From Pseudomonas viridiflava (GTDB lineage Bacteria; Pseudomonadota; Gammaproteobacteria; Pseudomonadales; Pseudomonadaceae), in NCBI GenBank assembly GCA_900596015.1, contig UVIF01000021.1, positions 186,001-250,000 on the forward strand: 64,000 nt of DNA, given 5' to 3'. Shown here piece by piece: positions 37,281 to 48,331 of the stretch (its first letter is position 1; every line of letters begins with the position of its first letter). A program made the position numbers and the translations under genes. The notes under the pieces are model-generated. The model was not told the origin of the DNA and ran no database searches. It was given only the letters and a program-made list of their open reading frames with translations.

Positions 37281-37739
37281 ATGAAAGTGCTCAAGGCCCT
37301 CGCGGCTGCCATGTTGTGCCTGCCGATGCTGGCCAGTGCCGAGGAAATCGGCCAGGTGTCCACGGTGTTCAAGGTTGTCGGTCCCAACGATCGCATCGTC
37401 GTCGAGGCGTTCGATGATCCCAAGGTGCCAGGGGTGACCTGTTATCTGTCGCGCGCCAAGACGGGCGGAGTGAAGGGTGGTCTGGGTCTGGCTGAAGACC
37501 GCGCGGAGGCATCCATCGCCTGCCGCCAGGTCGGGCCGATCCAGCTGCCGGGCAATTTGAAGGAAGGCGAGGAGGTGTTCAAGGAGCGCACCTCGCTGGT
37601 GTTCAAGACCATGCAAGTGGTCCGTTTCCACGACAAGAAGCGCAACGCCCTGGTGTATCTGGTCTACAGCGACCGCATGATCGAAGGCAGCCCGCAAAAC
37701 GCCGTGACCGCCATCCCCATCCGCCCCTGGACCGAATAA
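37281..37739 (+). CDS. creA: CreA family exported protein
   Basis: A 152-residue protein with signal peptide [20 protein letters not shown]. The mature part begins [29 protein letters not shown] and includes a conserved [12 protein letters not shown], all typical of CreA. Its function is unknown despite the name. AGGAA before the ATG; 19 bp after proB, so probably cotranscribed. Confidence 0.93.
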   Translation: MKVLKALAAAMLCLPMLASAEEIGQVSTVFKVVGPNDRIVVEAFDDPKVPGVTCYLSRAKTGGVKGGLGLAEDRAEASIACRQVGPIQLPGNLKEGEEVFKERTSLVFKTMQVVRFHDKKRNALVYLVYSDRMIEGSPQNAVTAIPIRPWTE

Positions 37740-37747
37740 CCGCACGA

Positions 37748-38041
37748 CCACGGACCGCTCCTACGCAAGGCATGCATAGCCCACCGTAGGAGCGGTCATC
37801 GGCCGCGAAAAGGGCGCCGAGGTGTGTCAGGCAAGCCGCGTCGCACCCTCCGCGGCCACGGACCGCTCCTACGCAAGACATGCATAGCCCACCGTAGGAG
37901 CGGTCATCGGCCGCGAAAAGGGCACCGCGGTGTGTCAGGCAAGCCGCGTCGCACCCTTCGCGGCCACGGACCGCTCCTACGCAAGACATGCATAGCTCAC
38001 CGTAGGAGCGGTCATCGGCCGCGAAAAGGGCACCGCGATAC
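37748..38041. repeat. REP family B tandem array: three 108-bp units
   Basis: CCACGGACCGCTCCTACGCA starts at 37748, 37856 and 37964, exactly 108 bp apart; the third unit is partial. Each unit holds two inverted REPs separated by GACATGCATAGCCCACC and then GTGTGTCAGGCAAGCCGCGT. It fills the 368-bp gap between creA and rpsT with the terminator below. Confidence 0.95.
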
Positions 38042-38061
38042 CGGCGGATTCACACAGGCAC

Positions 38062-38090
38062 AAAAAAGCCGACCCTGAGGTCGGCTTTTT
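38062..38090. terminator. Bidirectional terminator between creA and rpsT
   Basis: AAAAAAGCCGACC / GGTCGGCTTTTT stem with CTGA loop; symmetrical A/T runs serve both the creA side and convergent rpsT. Confidence 0.95.
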
Positions 38091-38107
38091 CTACATCGTA
38101 CAGCTGA

Positions 38108-38386
38108 TCAGGCAGCAGCAGCCTGGTTCAGTGCTTTGATGTGGCCATTCAGACGGCCCTTGTGACGAGCAGCTTTGTTCTTGTGGATGATGCCTTTATC
38201 GGCCATACGGTCGATAACTGGCACGGCCAGAACGTAAGCAGCTTGTGCTTTTTCTGCGTCTTTTGCGTCGATGGCTTTGACTACATTCTTGATGTAGGTG
38301 CGAACCATGGAACGCAGGCTGGCGTTGTGGCTGCGACGCTTCTCAGCCTGTTTTGCACGTTTTTTGGCGGAAGGTGAGTTGGCCAC
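38108..38386 (-). CDS. rpsT: 30S ribosomal protein S20
   Basis: A 92-residue basic protein (starting [20 protein letters not shown]), a 16S rRNA binder needed for 30S assembly. The start is GTG at 38386, with GAGGAG about 8 nt before; a longer frame beginning with TTG is rejected because S20 universally starts here (MANS...). Rare start codons are known for rpsT in proteobacteria. Divergent from murJ. Confidence 0.97.
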   Translation of the reverse strand: MANSPSAKKRAKQAEKRRSHNASLRSMVRTYIKNVVKAIDAKDAEKAQAAYVLAVPVIDRMADKGIIHKNKAARHKGRLNGHIKALNQAAAA

Positions 38387-38639
38387 CGTCGAGCTCCTCG
38401 AAAGACTTTTTGAAATAGCAAACAAATAAGGCCGCGAATCATGCCCATCAACGAGTTGGTTGTCAAGGGTACGTGAGACGATCCGCTAAGTGGTTGGCCG
38501 GGTGTCGAAGTGATTCACTTCTGGCCCGCGACCTGTACACTCGCGAAGTTCTGGCTCTGCCTGCTGATGCGGCGCGGAGTATCGCACACCTGGGCCGGAT
38601 ATGGGCCTGCTCTTCGTCCATGGGCATGAAAAACTTTCG

Positions 38640-40178
38640 ATGAACCTACTTAAATCCCTGGCCGCGGTCAGCTCCATCACCATGATTTCGCGGGTGCTGG
38701 GCTTCGTCCGCGACACCATCATTGCGCGCATCTTCGGCGCGGGCATGGCCACCGATGCCTTCTTCATCGCGTTCAAGCTGCCCAACCTGCTGCGCCGGAT
38801 CTTCGCCGAGGGTGCCTTCTCCCAGGCGTTCGTGCCCATTCTCGCCGAGTACAAGAGCCAGCAGGGCGAGGAGGCCACGCGCACCTTCATTGCCTACGTC
38901 GCCGGCCTGCTGACCCTGGCACTGGCGCTGGTCACGGTGGCCGGGATCCTCGCTGCGCCCTGGGTGATCTGGGCAACCGCTCCAGGCTTTGCCGATACCC
39001 CGGAAAAATTTGCGCTCACCAGCGATCTGTTGCGGGTGACCTTTCCTTATATATTGCTGATATCGCTGTCGTCCTTCGTCGGTGCCATCCTCAATACCTA
39101 CAATCGCTTCTCGGTGCCGGCCTTCACGCCCACGCTGCTGAACGTGTCGATGATCCTGTTTGCCCTGTTCCTCACGCCCTATTTCGATCCGCCGGTGATG
39201 GCGCTCGGCTGGGCCGTGCTGGCGGGCGGGTTGGCGCAATTGCTCTATCAACTGCCGCATCTGAAAAAGCTCGGCCTGCTGGTTTTGCCACGGCTGAGCC
39301 TGCGTGACACCGGCGCGCTGCGTGTGATGAAGCAGATGCTGCCGGCAATCCTCGGCGTATCGGTGAGCCAGATTTCGCTGATCATCAATACCGTGTTCGC
39401 CTCGTTTCTGGTGGCCGGCTCGGTGTCCTGGATGTACTACGCCGACCGCCTGATGGAGCTGCCGTCGGGGGTGCTGGGCGTAGCCTTGGGCACGATTCTC
39501 CTGCCGACCCTGGCCAAGACCTACGCCAACAAGGACCGCCATGAATACTCGCGCATCCTCGACTGGGGGCTGCGCCTGTGTTTCGTGCTGGTGCTGCCGT
39601 GCGCGGTGGCCCTGGCGTTGCTCGCCGAGCCCTTGACCGTGGCCTTGTTCCAGTATGGCAAGTTTACCGCGCTGGATGCAGCCATGACCCAGCGCGCGCT
39701 GATCGCCTATTCCATCGGCCTGCTGGGCATCATCCTGATCAAGGTGCTGGCACCTGGGTTCTACGCCCAGCAGAACATTCGCACGCCGGTGAAGATCGCC
39801 ATCTTCACCCTGGTGGCAACACAGGTCTTCAACCTGATGTTCATCAGCCATCTGCAGCACGCGGGCCTGGCGCTGGCCATCAGCCTGGGCGCCTGCCTGA
39901 ACGCCGGGTTGCTGTATTGGAAGCTGCGTCAGCAGGACCTGTTCCAGCCGCAGCCGGGCTGGACCGCCTTTTTGTGCAAGCTGGGCGTGGCTGTACTGGC
40001 CATGGCCGCTGCCTTGCTGGTGCTGCTGCAGTACATGCCGGCATGGGCCGACGGGCAGATGCTCGAGCGTTTCCTGCGCCTGGGGCTGTTGGTGTTGACA
40101 GGCGTGCTAGTGTATTTCGGAATGTTGTTGGCCATGGGCTTCCGCCTCAAGGACTTCGCTCGCCGCGGGCTGGCGTGA
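38640..40178 (+). CDS. murJ: Lipid II flippase MurJ
   Basis: A 512-residue polytopic membrane protein with about 14 helices that flips lipid II across the inner membrane for peptidoglycan synthesis. N-terminal motif [21 protein letters not shown] and [18 protein letters not shown] [14 protein letters not shown] are intact. The start [12 protein letters not shown] is preferred to an upstream frame start. Divergent from rpsT. Confidence 0.97.
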   Translation: MNLLKSLAAVSSITMISRVLGFVRDTIIARIFGAGMATDAFFIAFKLPNLLRRIFAEGAFSQAFVPILAEYKSQQGEEATRTFIAYVAGLLTLALALVTVAGILAAPWVIWATAPGFADTPEKFALTSDLLRVTFPYILLISLSSFVGAILNTYNRFSVPAFTPTLLNVSMILFALFLTPYFDPPVMALGWAVLAGGLAQLLYQLPHLKKLGLLVLPRLSLRDTGALRVMKQMLPAILGVSVSQISLIINTVFASFLVAGSVSWMYYADRLMELPSGVLGVALGTILLPTLAKTYANKDRHEYSRILDWGLRLCFVLVLPCAVALALLAEPLTVALFQYGKFTALDAAMTQRALIAYSIGLLGIILIKVLAPGFYAQQNIRTPVKIAIFTLVATQVFNLMFISHLQHAGLALAISLGACLNAGLLYWKLRQQDLFQPQPGWTAFLCKLGVAVLAMAAALLVLLQYMPAWADGQMLERFLRLGLLVLTGVLVYFGMLLAMGFRLKDFARRGLA

Positions 40179-40274
40179 TCCTCGAGCGCACTGGCTGCCC
40201 TTGGCCGCCAGCGGTTTTATGCTTTAGCGAACATCCATGCACGCTGTTGCCTGTCGTCGGCGCGTCGGTATGGT

Positions 40275-40280
40275 TATAAT
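40275..40280 (+). promoter_or_regulatory. Candidate -10 box upstream of ribF
   Basis: TATAAT lies 28 bp before the chosen ribF ATG. No matching -35 at 17 bp. If used, transcription would begin about 20 nt before 40309, which argues against the ATG at 40291. Confidence 0.4.
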
Positions 40281-40308
40281 CGACCACTTTATGAGCAAGA
40301 AGCGCGTT

Positions 40309-41244
40309 ATGCAGCTGGTTCGAGGCCTTCACAATCTGCGGCCCCAGCATCGGGGCTGCGCCGCCACCATTGGCAATTTCGACGGTGTCCATCGTGGCCA
40401 CCAGGCTATTCTGGCCCGGCTGCGCGAGCGTGCCCGCGAGTTGGGCGTGCCCAGTTGTGTGGTCATCTTCGAGCCCCAGCCGCGTGAATACTTCAGCCCG
40501 CAGACCGCGCCGGCACGTCTGGCCCGGCTGCGCGACAAAGTGCAGCTGCTGGCTGCGGAACAGGTCGATCTGGTGCTGTGCCTGGCCTTCAACAAACGCC
40601 TGAGCCAGCTCAGTGCCTCCGAGTTCGTCGACACCATCCTGATCGACGGCCTGGGCGTGAAACACCTGGAGGTCGGCGACGACTTCCGCTTCGGCTGCGA
40701 CCGGGTAGGGGACTTCGACTTCCTGACCCAGGCCGGCAGCCTTCAGGGTTTTACCGTCGAGTCGGCGCAGACCGTCGAAATGGACGGTGTCCGCGTCAGC
40801 AGCACCCAGGTCCGCAAGGCATTGGCTGCGGCCGATTTCGAACGTGCCGGACAGTTGCTCGGTCGGCCCTTCTGCATCGAAGGAAGGGTCCTGCATGGGC
40901 AGAAGCTGGCCCGCCAACTGGGCTGGCCCACTGCCAATGTGCAACTCAAGCGCCGTCGCGCGCCGCTCACCGGTGTATACCTGGTCAGTGTCGACATCGA
41001 CGGCAAGACCTGGCCAGGAGTCGCCAACATAGGCGTGCGGCCAACCGTTGCAGGTGATGGCAGTGCCCACCTGGAAGTGCATTTGCTGAACTTTGCCGGT
41101 GACCTCTATGGCCGGCATTTAACGGTGGCGTTCCACCACAAGCTGCGTGATGAGCAGCGTTTCGCCTCGCTTGAGGCGCTGAAGTCGGCGATCGATGCGG
41201 ATGTCGCCGCCGCGCGTGCCCACTGGGCCAAGCCAACCGCTTAA
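40309..41244 (+). CDS. ribF: Bifunctional riboflavin kinase/FAD synthetase
   Basis: A 311-residue enzyme that phosphorylates riboflavin and adenylates FMN. The N-terminal nucleotidyl transferase has GNFDGVHRGH at 22-31 and RVSSTQVR; the C-terminal flavokinase has GWPTANVQL and TGVYLV. The start MQLVRGLHNL is preferred to upstream starts (MSKKRV at 40291) because family members begin here. First of a chain with ileS, lspA, fkpB and ispH, with 15-bp spacing before ileS. Confidence 0.96.
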   Translation: MQLVRGLHNLRPQHRGCAATIGNFDGVHRGHQAILARLRERARELGVPSCVVIFEPQPREYFSPQTAPARLARLRDKVQLLAAEQVDLVLCLAFNKRLSQLSASEFVDTILIDGLGVKHLEVGDDFRFGCDRVGDFDFLTQAGSLQGFTVESAQTVEMDGVRVSSTQVRKALAAADFERAGQLLGRPFCIEGRVLHGQKLARQLGWPTANVQLKRRRAPLTGVYLVSVDIDGKTWPGVANIGVRPTVAGDGSAHLEVHLLNFAGDLYGRHLTVAFHHKLRDEQRFASLEALKSAIDADVAAARAHWAKPTA

Positions 41245-41259
41245 ATTGAAGAGCCTGAA

Positions 41260-44091
41260 ATGACCGACTACAAAGCCACGCTAAACCTTCCGGACACCGC
41301 CTTCCCAATGAAGGCCGGCCTGCCCCAGCGCGAGCCGCAAACTCTGCAGCGCTGGGACAGCATTGGCCTGTACCAGAAGCTTCGCGAGATTGGCAAGGAC
41401 CGTCCCAAGTTCGTCCTGCACGACGGCCCGCCCTATGCCAACGGCAATATCCACATCGGTCATGCGGTCAACAAGATCCTCAAGGACATGATCATCCGTT
41501 CCAAGACCCTGGCCGGCTTCGATGCGCCGTACGTGCCGGGCTGGGACTGCCATGGCCTGCCGATCGAGCACAAGGTCGAAGTCACCCACGGCAAGAACCT
41601 GGGCGGCGACAAGACCCGCGAACTGTGCCGCGCCTATGCCAGCGAGCAGATCGAAGGGCAGAAGGCCGAGTTCATCCGCCTGGGTGTGCTGGGCGATTGG
41701 GCCAACCCGTACAAGACCATGAGCTTCCCCAACGAGGCCGGCGAGATCCGTGCCCTGGCCGAAATGGTCCGCAACGGCTTCGTGTTCAAGGGCCTCAAGC
41801 CGGTGAACTGGTGCTTCGATTGCGGCTCGGCCCTGGCCGAGGCGGAGGTCGAGTACGCCGACAAGAAGTCGCCGACCATCGACGTCGCTTTCCCGATCGC
41901 CGACCAGCAAGCGCTGGCCGACGCCTTCGGCCTGCCAGGTCTGGAGAAACCGGCCGCCATCGTGATCTGGACCACCACCCCGTGGACCATCCCGGCCAAC
42001 CAGGCGCTCAACGTCCATCCCGAATTCACCTACGCCCTGGTCGATGTCGGCGATCGCCTGCTGGTGCTCGCCGAAGAACTGGTCGAGAGCTGCCTGGCGC
42101 GCTACAGCCTGCAAGGTACGGTGCTCGCCACTACCGTGGGCGCCAAGCTCGAGTTGATCAACTTCCGACATCCGTTCTATGACCGCCTGTCGCCGGTGTA
42201 CCTGGCCGACTACGTCGAATTGGGCGCGGGCACCGGTGTGGTTCACTGCTCGCCTGCCTATGGCGTGGACGACTTCAACATCTGCAAGCAGTATGGCCTG
42301 ACCAACGATGACATCATCGGTCCGGTGCAGAGCAATGGCGTGTATGTCGAATCGCTGCCGTTCTTCGGCGGTCAGTTCATCTTCAAGGCCAACTCGAACA
42401 TCGTCGACAAGCTCACCGAAGTCGGTGCGTTGATGCACACCGAAGTGGTCAGTCACAGCTACATGCACTGCTGGCGGCACAAGACCCCGCTGATCTACCG
42501 CGCTACCGCGCAGTGGTTCGTCGGCATGGACAAGCCACCCGTCGAAGGCGACACCCTGCGCGAGCGCGCGGTGAAAGCTATCGAAGACACCAAGTTCGTC
42601 CCAGCCTGGGGCCAGGCACGCCTGCACTCGATGATCGCCAACCGTCCCGACTGGTGCATCTCGCGCCAGCGCAACTGGGGCGTGCCGATTCCGTTCTTCC
42701 TCGACAAGGCCACCGGTGAGCTGCACCCACGCACCGTCGAGCTGATGGAAGAAGTAGCCAAGCGCGTTGAAGTCGAGGGCATCGAAGCCTGGTTCAAGAT
42801 GGACGCCGCCGAGCTGCTGGGCGATGACGCCGCCAACTACGACAAGATCAGCGACACGCTGGACGTCTGGTTCGACTCGGGCACCACCCACTGGCACGTG
42901 CTGCGCGGCTCGCACCCGATGGGCCACGAAAGCGGCCCGCGCGCCGACCTGTACCTGGAAGGTTCGGACCAGCACCGCGGCTGGTTCCACTCTTCGCTGC
43001 TGACCGGCTGCGCCATCGACAACCACGCGCCGTATCGCGAGCTGCTGACCCACGGCTTCACCGTGGACGAGAACGGCCGCAAGATGTCCAAGTCGCTGGG
43101 CAACGTCATCGCCCCGCAGAAGGTCAACGACACCCTGGGTGCCGACATCATGCGGCTGTGGGTTTCGGCCACCGACTATTCGGGCGAAATGGCCGTGTCG
43201 GACACCATCCTGCAACGCAGTGCCGACGCCTACCGTCGCATCCGCAACACGGCGCGCTTCCTGCTCTCCAACCTCAGCGGCTTCAACCCGGCCACCGACC
43301 TGCTGCCGGCCGATCAGATGATCGCCCTGGACCGCTGGGCCGTCGACCGTGCGCTGCTGCTGCAACGCGAGCTGGAAGAGCACTACGGCGAATACCGCTT
43401 CTGGAACGTCTACTCCAAGGTGCACAACTTCTGCGTGCAGGAGCTGGGCGGCTTCTATCTGGACATCATCAAGGATCGCCAGTACACCACCGGGGCCAAC
43501 AGCGTTGCCCGGCGCTCCTGCCAGACCGCGCTGTACCACATCAGCGAGGCGCTGGTGCGTTGGATCGCGCCGATCCTGGCGTTCACCGCCGACGAGCTGT
43601 GGCAGTACCTGCCAGGCGAGCGCAACGAATCGGTGATGCTCAATACCTGGTACCAGGGTCTGAGCGAGTTGCCCGAGGGCTTCGAGCTGGATCGCGCCTA
43701 CTGGGAACGCGTGATGGCGGTGAAGACCGCAGTCAACAAGGAAATGGAAAACCTGCGCGCGGCCAAGGCCATCGGCGGCAACCTGCAGGCCGAAGTGACC
43801 CTGTACAGCGAAGACGCGCTGAACACCGACCTGTCCAAGCTGGGCAACGAGCTGCGCTTCGTGCTGATCACCTCGGGTGCCACCTTGGCACCGTTCACCC
43901 AGGCTCCGGCCGATGCGGTGGTCACCGAGGTCGCCGGCCTGAAGCTCAAGGTAGTCAAGTCGAGTGGCGTGAAGTGCGCGCGTTGCTGGCACTTCCGTGA
44001 CGACGTGGGCGTGGACCCCGAGCATCCGGAAATCTGTGGGCGCTGTGTCGACAACATCAGCGGTGAAGGCGAGGTGCGCCACTATGCCTGA
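41260..44091 (+). CDS. ileS: Isoleucyl-tRNA synthetase
   Basis: A 943-residue class I aminoacyl-tRNA synthetase. HIGH is at 65-68, the editing (CP1) domain follows, KMSKS at 608-612, then the anticodon-binding domain. A C-terminal zinc finger has C906/C909 and C926/C929. The enzyme is the bacterial type. Overlaps lspA by 8 nt. Confidence 0.99.
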   Translation: MTDYKATLNLPDTAFPMKAGLPQREPQTLQRWDSIGLYQKLREIGKDRPKFVLHDGPPYANGNIHIGHAVNKILKDMIIRSKTLAGFDAPYVPGWDCHGLPIEHKVEVTHGKNLGGDKTRELCRAYASEQIEGQKAEFIRLGVLGDWANPYKTMSFPNEAGEIRALAEMVRNGFVFKGLKPVNWCFDCGSALAEAEVEYADKKSPTIDVAFPIADQQALADAFGLPGLEKPAAIVIWTTTPWTIPANQALNVHPEFTYALVDVGDRLLVLAEELVESCLARYSLQGTVLATTVGAKLELINFRHPFYDRLSPVYLADYVELGAGTGVVHCSPAYGVDDFNICKQYGLTNDDIIGPVQSNGVYVESLPFFGGQFIFKANSNIVDKLTEVGALMHTEVVSHSYMHCWRHKTPLIYRATAQWFVGMDKPPVEGDTLRERAVKAIEDTKFVPAWGQARLHSMIANRPDWCISRQRNWGVPIPFFLDKATGELHPRTVELMEEVAKRVEVEGIEAWFKMDAAELLGDDAANYDKISDTLDVWFDSGTTHWHVLRGSHPMGHESGPRADLYLEGSDQHRGWFHSSLLTGCAIDNHAPYRELLTHGFTVDENGRKMSKSLGNVIAPQKVNDTLGADIMRLWVSATDYSGEMAVSDTILQRSADAYRRIRNTARFLLSNLSGFNPATDLLPADQMIALDRWAVDRALLLQRELEEHYGEYRFWNVYSKVHNFCVQELGGFYLDIIKDRQYTTGANSVARRSCQTALYHISEALVRWIAPILAFTADELWQYLPGERNESVMLNTWYQGLSELPEGFELDRAYWERVMAVKTAVNKEMENLRAAKAIGGNLQAEVTLYSEDALNTDLSKLGNELRFVLITSGATLAPFTQAPADAVVTEVAGLKLKVVKSSGVKCARCWHFRDDVGVDPEHPEICGRCVDNISGEGEVRHYA

Positions 44092-44605
44092 TTCGTCAGC
44101 GTCCTTCGGTCGCTACGGCCATTTGAAGTGGCTGTGGCTCAGCGTGCTGGTGATGGTGCTGGACCAGGCCACCAAGTTCTATTTCGACGGCACGTTGCAG
44201 ATGTACGAGCAGATCGTGGTCATCCCAGACCTGCTTAGCTGGACCCTGGCCTACAACACCGGCGCCGCCTTCAGCTTCCTGGCCGACAGTGGCGGCTGGC
44301 AGCGCTGGCTGTTCACCCTGATCGCCGTGGTGGTCAGCGTGGTGCTGGTGGTCTGGCTCAAGCGCCTGGGGCGCAGCGATACCTGGCTGGCGATAGCGCT
44401 GGCCCTGGTGCTGGGCGGCGCGGTCGGCAACCTGTTCGACCGTGTCGTGCTCGGCCATGTGGTCGACTTCATTCTGGTGCATTGGCAGGATCGCTGGCGG
44501 TTCCCGGCGTTCAACCTGGCCGACAGCGCCATCACCGTCGGTGCGATCATGCTGGCGTTGGATATGTTCAAGAGCAAGAAAACCGGAGAAGCGGTGAATG
44601 ACTGA
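44084..44605 (+). CDS. lspA: Lipoprotein signal peptidase LspA (signal peptidase II)
   Basis: A 173-residue inner-membrane aspartyl protease with four helices that cleaves the prolipoprotein signal. Catalytic aspartates lie in GNLFDR and [19 protein letters not shown] is the other signature. It overlaps ileS (8 nt) and the next FKBP gene (8 nt), showing tight coupling. A longer frame inside ileS is rejected. Confidence 0.97.
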   Translation: MPDSSASFGRYGHLKWLWLSVLVMVLDQATKFYFDGTLQMYEQIVVIPDLLSWTLAYNTGAAFSFLADSGGWQRWLFTLIAVVVSVVLVVWLKRLGRSDTWLAIALALVLGGAVGNLFDRVVLGHVVDFILVHWQDRWRFPAFNLADSAITVGAIMLALDMFKSKKTGEAVND

Positions 44606-45035
44606 GCAGCGCATCAGGGAAAACACTGAAGTGACCTTGCACTTCGCCCTGCACCTGGAAAACGGCGACACCGTCGACAGCACGTTCGACAAGTCGCCGG
44701 CGACCTTCAAGGTTGGCGATGGCAACCTGTTGCCGGGTTTCGAAGCCGCCTTGTTCGGCTTCAAAGCCGGCGACCGACGTACCGTCAAGGTGCTGCCGGA
44801 AAACGCTTTCGGCCAGCCCAATCCGCAGAACGTGCAAATCATGCCGGCCTCGCAGTTCGAGAACATGGAGCTGTCCGAAGGGTTGCTGGTGATCTTCAAC
44901 GACGCGGCCAACACCGAGCTTCCGGGCGTGGTGAAAGCATTCGACGACAATGAAGTGACGGTAGACTTCAACCACCCGTTGGCAGGCAAGACCCTGACCT
45001 TCGAGGTGGAAATTCTTTCGGTCACGGCCCTTTAA
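44598..45035 (+). CDS. fkpB: FKBP-type peptidyl-prolyl isomerase, SlyD/FkpB-like
   Basis: A 145-residue cytoplasmic isomerase. [11 protein letters not shown] and [28 protein letters not shown] show the SlyD-like FKBP with an inserted flap domain. No His-rich metal tail, so FkpB/SlpA rather than SlyD. Located between lspA and ispH as in many gamma-proteobacteria. Confidence 0.94.
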   Translation: MTEQRIRENTEVTLHFALHLENGDTVDSTFDKSPATFKVGDGNLLPGFEAALFGFKAGDRRTVKVLPENAFGQPNPQNVQIMPASQFENMELSEGLLVIFNDAANTELPGVVKAFDDNEVTVDFNHPLAGKTLTFEVEILSVTAL

Positions 45036-45051
45036 GGGCACCGAGGCAAGC

Positions 45052-45999
45052 ATGCAAATCAAACTCGCCAATCCCCGTGGCTTCTGCGCGGGTGTGGACC
45101 GAGCGATCGAGATCGTCAACCGCGCCCTGGAAGTCTTCGGCGCACCGATCTATGTCCGCCACGAAGTGGTGCACAACAAGTTCGTGGTCGAAGACCTGCG
45201 CAATCGCGGCGCCATCTTCGTCGACGAACTCGACCAGGTGCCTGACGACGTCATCGTCATCTTCAGTGCCCACGGTGTTTCCCAGGCCGTGCGCCAGGAA
45301 GCGGCCGGGCGCGGCCTGAAGGTGTTCGATGCAACCTGCCCGCTGGTCACCAAGGTGCACATCGAGGTGGCCCGCTACAGCCGCGATGGCCGTGAGTGCA
45401 TTCTCATCGGCCACGCCGGGCATCCGGAAGTCGAAGGCACCATGGGTCAGTACGATGCCAGCAACGGTGGCGCCATCTACCTCGTCGAAGACGAGAAAGA
45501 CGTTGCCAACCTGAATGTGGTCAACCCTGAAAACCTTGCCTTCGTGACCCAGACGACCTTGTCGATGGACGACACCAGCCGGGTCATCGACGCGTTGCGC
45601 GCGCGCTTCCCGGCCATTGGCGGGCCGCGCAAGGACGACATCTGCTACGCCACGCAAAACCGCCAGGACGCCGTCAAGATCCTGGCCGACGAGTGCGACG
45701 TGGTACTGGTGGTCGGCAGCCCGAACAGCTCCAACTCCAACCGGCTGCGCGAGCTGGCCGAACGCATGGCCACCCCGGCGTACCTGATCGACGGCGCGCA
45801 GGACATGCAGCAGGGCTGGTTCGACGGCGTGCAGCGTATCGGCATTACCGCTGGTGCCTCGGCGCCCGAGGTGCTGGTGCGCGGTGTCATCGAGCAACTG
45901 CACGCCTGGGGTGCGACCGGTGCCGACGAGTTGATCGGCCGGCCGGAGAACATCACGTTCTCGATGCCCAAGGAATTGCGGGTGAAGACGATCGGTTAG
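45052..45999 (+). CDS. ispH: 4-hydroxy-3-methylbut-2-enyl diphosphate reductase
   Basis: A 315-residue [4Fe-4S] enzyme, the last step of the MEP isoprenoid pathway, making IPP and DMAPP. Cluster cysteines C12, C96 and C198 are present (GFCAG, ATCPLV, DDICYA). The catalytic HGVS and TQTTLS regions are intact. Its stop overlaps the end of the convergent fimT by 3 nt. Supplies precursors for IspB upstream. Confidence 0.98.
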   Translation: MQIKLANPRGFCAGVDRAIEIVNRALEVFGAPIYVRHEVVHNKFVVEDLRNRGAIFVDELDQVPDDVIVIFSAHGVSQAVRQEAAGRGLKVFDATCPLVTKVHIEVARYSRDGRECILIGHAGHPEVEGTMGQYDASNGGAIYLVEDEKDVANLNVVNPENLAFVTQTTLSMDDTSRVIDALRARFPAIGGPRKDDICYATQNRQDAVKILADECDVVLVVGSPNSSNSNRLRELAERMATPAYLIDGAQDMQQGWFDGVQRIGITAGASAPEVLVRGVIEQLHAWGATGADELIGRPENITFSMPKELRVKTIG

Positions 46000-46520
46000 T
46001 GCGGTTTGCCGCACCAGTCGGCAGACTGCGGATCTGGAAGATCAGTGATTCGGACCCTGCCGACCCAGTCGATCACGACGCGCCAGCGTAACCGTGCGCG
46101 ATTCGGATCGCAGAAAAACAGAGACCCGGCATTTGATTCCCCTTTGACGCCGGCAGGTGCACCGAAGCTGTCGAAGCGCACCTCGTGGCGTACCCATTTA
46201 TTGCCGATGACAGGCACCTTGCCATCGAGGATATGGGTATTGAGGTGCGTACCTCTGGCGGTGCTCAGACCTCGAATATCCAGCAGCGTGACCCAGCCCC
46301 AACCCCAGCCCCGGTGAAACCCCCTTACCACCACAGGCGTCTGCCGCAGGATCGCTTCCGAACGGGCCATGCGCAATGTGAAAGCAAGTTCCTGCGCCAC
46401 CACTTTTCGCCGCTGCTCCTGCAGAAATCCATGCAAGGCTGGCATGGCAATCGCAGCCAGTATCGCGACCACCGCCAGCACCACCACCAGCTCCACCAAT
46501 GTAACTCCCTTGCTGTTCAT
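45996..46520 (-). CDS. fimT: Type IV pilus minor pilin FimT-like (GspH-type), putative DNA-uptake pilin
   Basis: A 174-residue prepilin with the leader MNSKG cut before V6, Glu10 at +5, a hydrophobic stalk and a GspH-like globular domain. Near the C-terminus it has GRVR (154-157), matching the GRxR DNA-binding motif described for FimT proteins in natural transformation; FimU next door has GRVI instead. Transcribed opposite to fimU across a 123-bp gap, with a good GGGAGGG before the ATG. Identity as FimT versus another GspH pilin is inference. Confidence 0.8.
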   Translation of the reverse strand: MNSKGVTLVELVVVLAVVAILAAIAMPALHGFLQEQRRKVVAQELAFTLRMARSEAILRQTPVVVRGFHRGWGWGWVTLLDIRGLSTARGTHLNTHILDGKVPVIGNKWVRHEVRFDSFGAPAGVKGESNAGSLFFCDPNRARLRWRVVIDWVGRVRITDLPDPQSADWCGKPH

Positions 46521-46643
46521 GCCAACCCTCCCTGGGTTTCCCTGCAATAGGCGCTGATCCCTCTAGAACAACCGTATATCCTGTGCCCGCACCGAACCGC
46601 GCGAGCGCTGGTTTATAGTCAGTGCTCCTGGGGGAGGCGTCCA

Positions 46644-47117
46644 ATGCGGCATGGTTACAAGGGGTTTACGCTGGTCGAGCTGATGGTGACCATCGCAGTG
46701 CTGGCCATACTGGTGACCATAGGAATTCCGTCGTTCGTCGGCCTGATCAACAACACCAAGGCCGACACCGAGTCGACGGATTTGTACCGCGCCCTCAACT
46801 ATGCGCGCCTTGAGGCGATAAACCGGGGGGCGAGCGTACGTGTCACGCCGTCCGTCGCGAACGACTGGACCAGCCGCCTCGATATTCAAGTCGTCAATGC
46901 TGGCGTCGTGACCAACCCGGTGTTACGCGTGATTGCAGACATGTCTGCGTCAGCGGTAGTGAAACCTAACAATATTGCCAACATCGAGTACAACAATTTG
47001 GGCGCACTGGCCAATCCCGTCACGGCAGTCGCGTTCTCCTACACGCAGGGCACCTACACCAAGGCCATCGGCGTGTGCCTCAACGGGCGCGTGATATTGG
47101 GGGGGACGTGTCCATGA
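46644..47117 (+). CDS. fimU: Type IV pilus minor pilin FimU (GspH-like)
   Basis: A 157-residue prepilin: leader to Gly7, cut before F8 in GFTLVELMV with Glu12, then a GspH-type head ending VCLNGRVILGGTCP (a disulfide loop). FimU with PilV, PilW, PilX and PilE primes pilus assembly at the tip. Starts the 5-pilin/PilY1 operon with ATGA overlap to pilV. The ATG at 46644 has GGGAGG before it. Confidence 0.9.
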   Translation: MRHGYKGFTLVELMVTIAVLAILVTIGIPSFVGLINNTKADTESTDLYRALNYARLEAINRGASVRVTPSVANDWTSRLDIQVVNAGVVTNPVLRVIADMSASAVVKPNNIANIEYNNLGALANPVTAVAFSYTQGTYTKAIGVCLNGRVILGGTCP

Positions 47118-47590
47118 GCATGCGCGAGGGACAAACCGGGGTCAGCCTGATCGAGGTCCTGGTTTCGCTGCTGATCATGGGGATTGGCCTGCTCGGGGCA
47201 GCAGCGTTGCAGCTCAACGCTCTGAAGTTTACCGACAGCTCGGCGCTCACCAGCCAGGCCAGTTTCATTGCCTATGACATGATGGACCGCATCCGCGCCA
47301 ACCCCGACGCCAACTACGTGCTGGCCAACCTCGATGCAGCCCCCGTAGGCAACGCGAGCGATACGCGGGCGCAGGATCTCGCCGACTTCGCCGCCAATGC
47401 CAAAGCCATCGGCGGCGTCAGCGCGGGCAGCAGCATCGCCGTGAACAACCGCGTCGTTACCATCACCCTGCAGTGGAGTGACGCGCGTGCGACCAACGCA
47501 GCGAACGTTTCCAATGTGCAGAGCGTCGGCGATGGCCTGCAGAGCTTCACGCTGACCAGTCGCGTGGCCATCGACAAGGGGATCAAATGA
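47114..47590 (+). CDS. pilV: Type IV pilus minor pilin PilV
   Basis: A 158-residue prepilin: cleavage after Gly9 in QTGVSLIEVLVSLLIMGIGLLG with Glu14, then a small head. Overlaps fimU (ATGA) and pilW (ATGA). PilV-type pilins (TIGR02523/GspI-like) sit in the minor pilin tip. Confidence 0.92.
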   Translation: MSMREGQTGVSLIEVLVSLLIMGIGLLGAAALQLNALKFTDSSALTSQASFIAYDMMDRIRANPDANYVLANLDAAPVGNASDTRAQDLADFAANAKAIGGVSAGSSIAVNNRVVTITLQWSDARATNAANVSNVQSVGDGLQSFTLTSRVAIDKGIK

Positions 47591-48321
47591 GACGCTCATC
47601 GCGAGGTATCGGCCTGATCGAACTGATGGTCGCCATGACCCTGGGGCTGATCATCGTGTTGGGTGTCACGCAGATATTTCTCACTGCGAAGAATACTTAC
47701 CAGAGCCAGAACGCCGCGGCGGGCATTCAGGAAGATGGACGCTTTCTGATGAGCAAGATGGCCCAGGAAATTCGCATGACAGGGTTTTTTGGCTGCCAAG
47801 CGAATCCGCTCGACAGCACGCTGACCAAGGACTTCACCACCGCGTACGCCGCGCCGATCACGATTACCCGCGGCACCAACAACAGCGTGATTCTCACGTT
47901 GATCACTGCCGACGTGGGCAATAACGGCGCCAATGCCGACTGGAACATTCTTACTGACTGCCGCAGTTTTTCAACAGCCTACTTACCGGCAGCCATGCCC
48001 GCCGCACTGGCTGGTCAGCAGGTCATTCCGATACGTCGAGTCGTCTATACCTTTGCCAACAATCAAGTGTTGGCGGGTAGTTTACCCAACAGCCAAAGCC
48101 CGTTGATCAGCAACGTGCTGGCTTTTGACGTGACGTTCGGCGTGGCCTCATCCGTGGCTAACATTGATGCCACCAGCTACGTTGCCACGCCTACCAACTT
48201 CGAATTGATCCGCAGTGTGCGTATAAGTTTGCAGCTGGCCGATCAAGCGGCTGCACCCAATACCCGAGCGCAGACCCGGACCTTCAACACGGTGATTGCC
48301 TTGCGCAATCGGCTGCTGTAA
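47587..48321 (+). CDS. pilW: Type IV pilus minor pilin PilW
   Basis: A 244-residue prepilin: cleavage after Gly7 in RGIGLIELMVAM, Glu12, then a larger GspJ-type head with disulfide cysteines. Start overlaps the pilV stop by 4 nt (ATGA). It belongs to the tip-initiation subcomplex. Confidence 0.92.
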   Translation: MRRSSRGIGLIELMVAMTLGLIIVLGVTQIFLTAKNTYQSQNAAAGIQEDGRFLMSKMAQEIRMTGFFGCQANPLDSTLTKDFTTAYAAPITITRGTNNSVILTLITADVGNNGANADWNILTDCRSFSTAYLPAAMPAALAGQQVIPIRRVVYTFANNQVLAGSLPNSQSPLISNVLAFDVTFGVASSVANIDATSYVATPTNFELIRSVRISLQLADQAAAPNTRAQTRTFNTVIALRNRLL

Positions 48322-48331
48322 TGAGGCTTCA

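Noticed and set aside
37603..38078. Frames over the 108-bp repeat in both strands
   Set aside because: 108 is divisible by 3, so repeat translation stays in frame and looks like a protein repeat, but it is REP DNA in an intergenic gap.
40291..40308. Earlier ATG for ribF
   Set aside because: The putative -10 at 40275 puts transcription start at about 40287, leaving almost no leader, and the family starts at MQLVRGL.
41281..44082. A 933-codon minus-strand frame over ileS
   Set aside because: Exact antisense of ileS with reverse-frame composition and no own signals.
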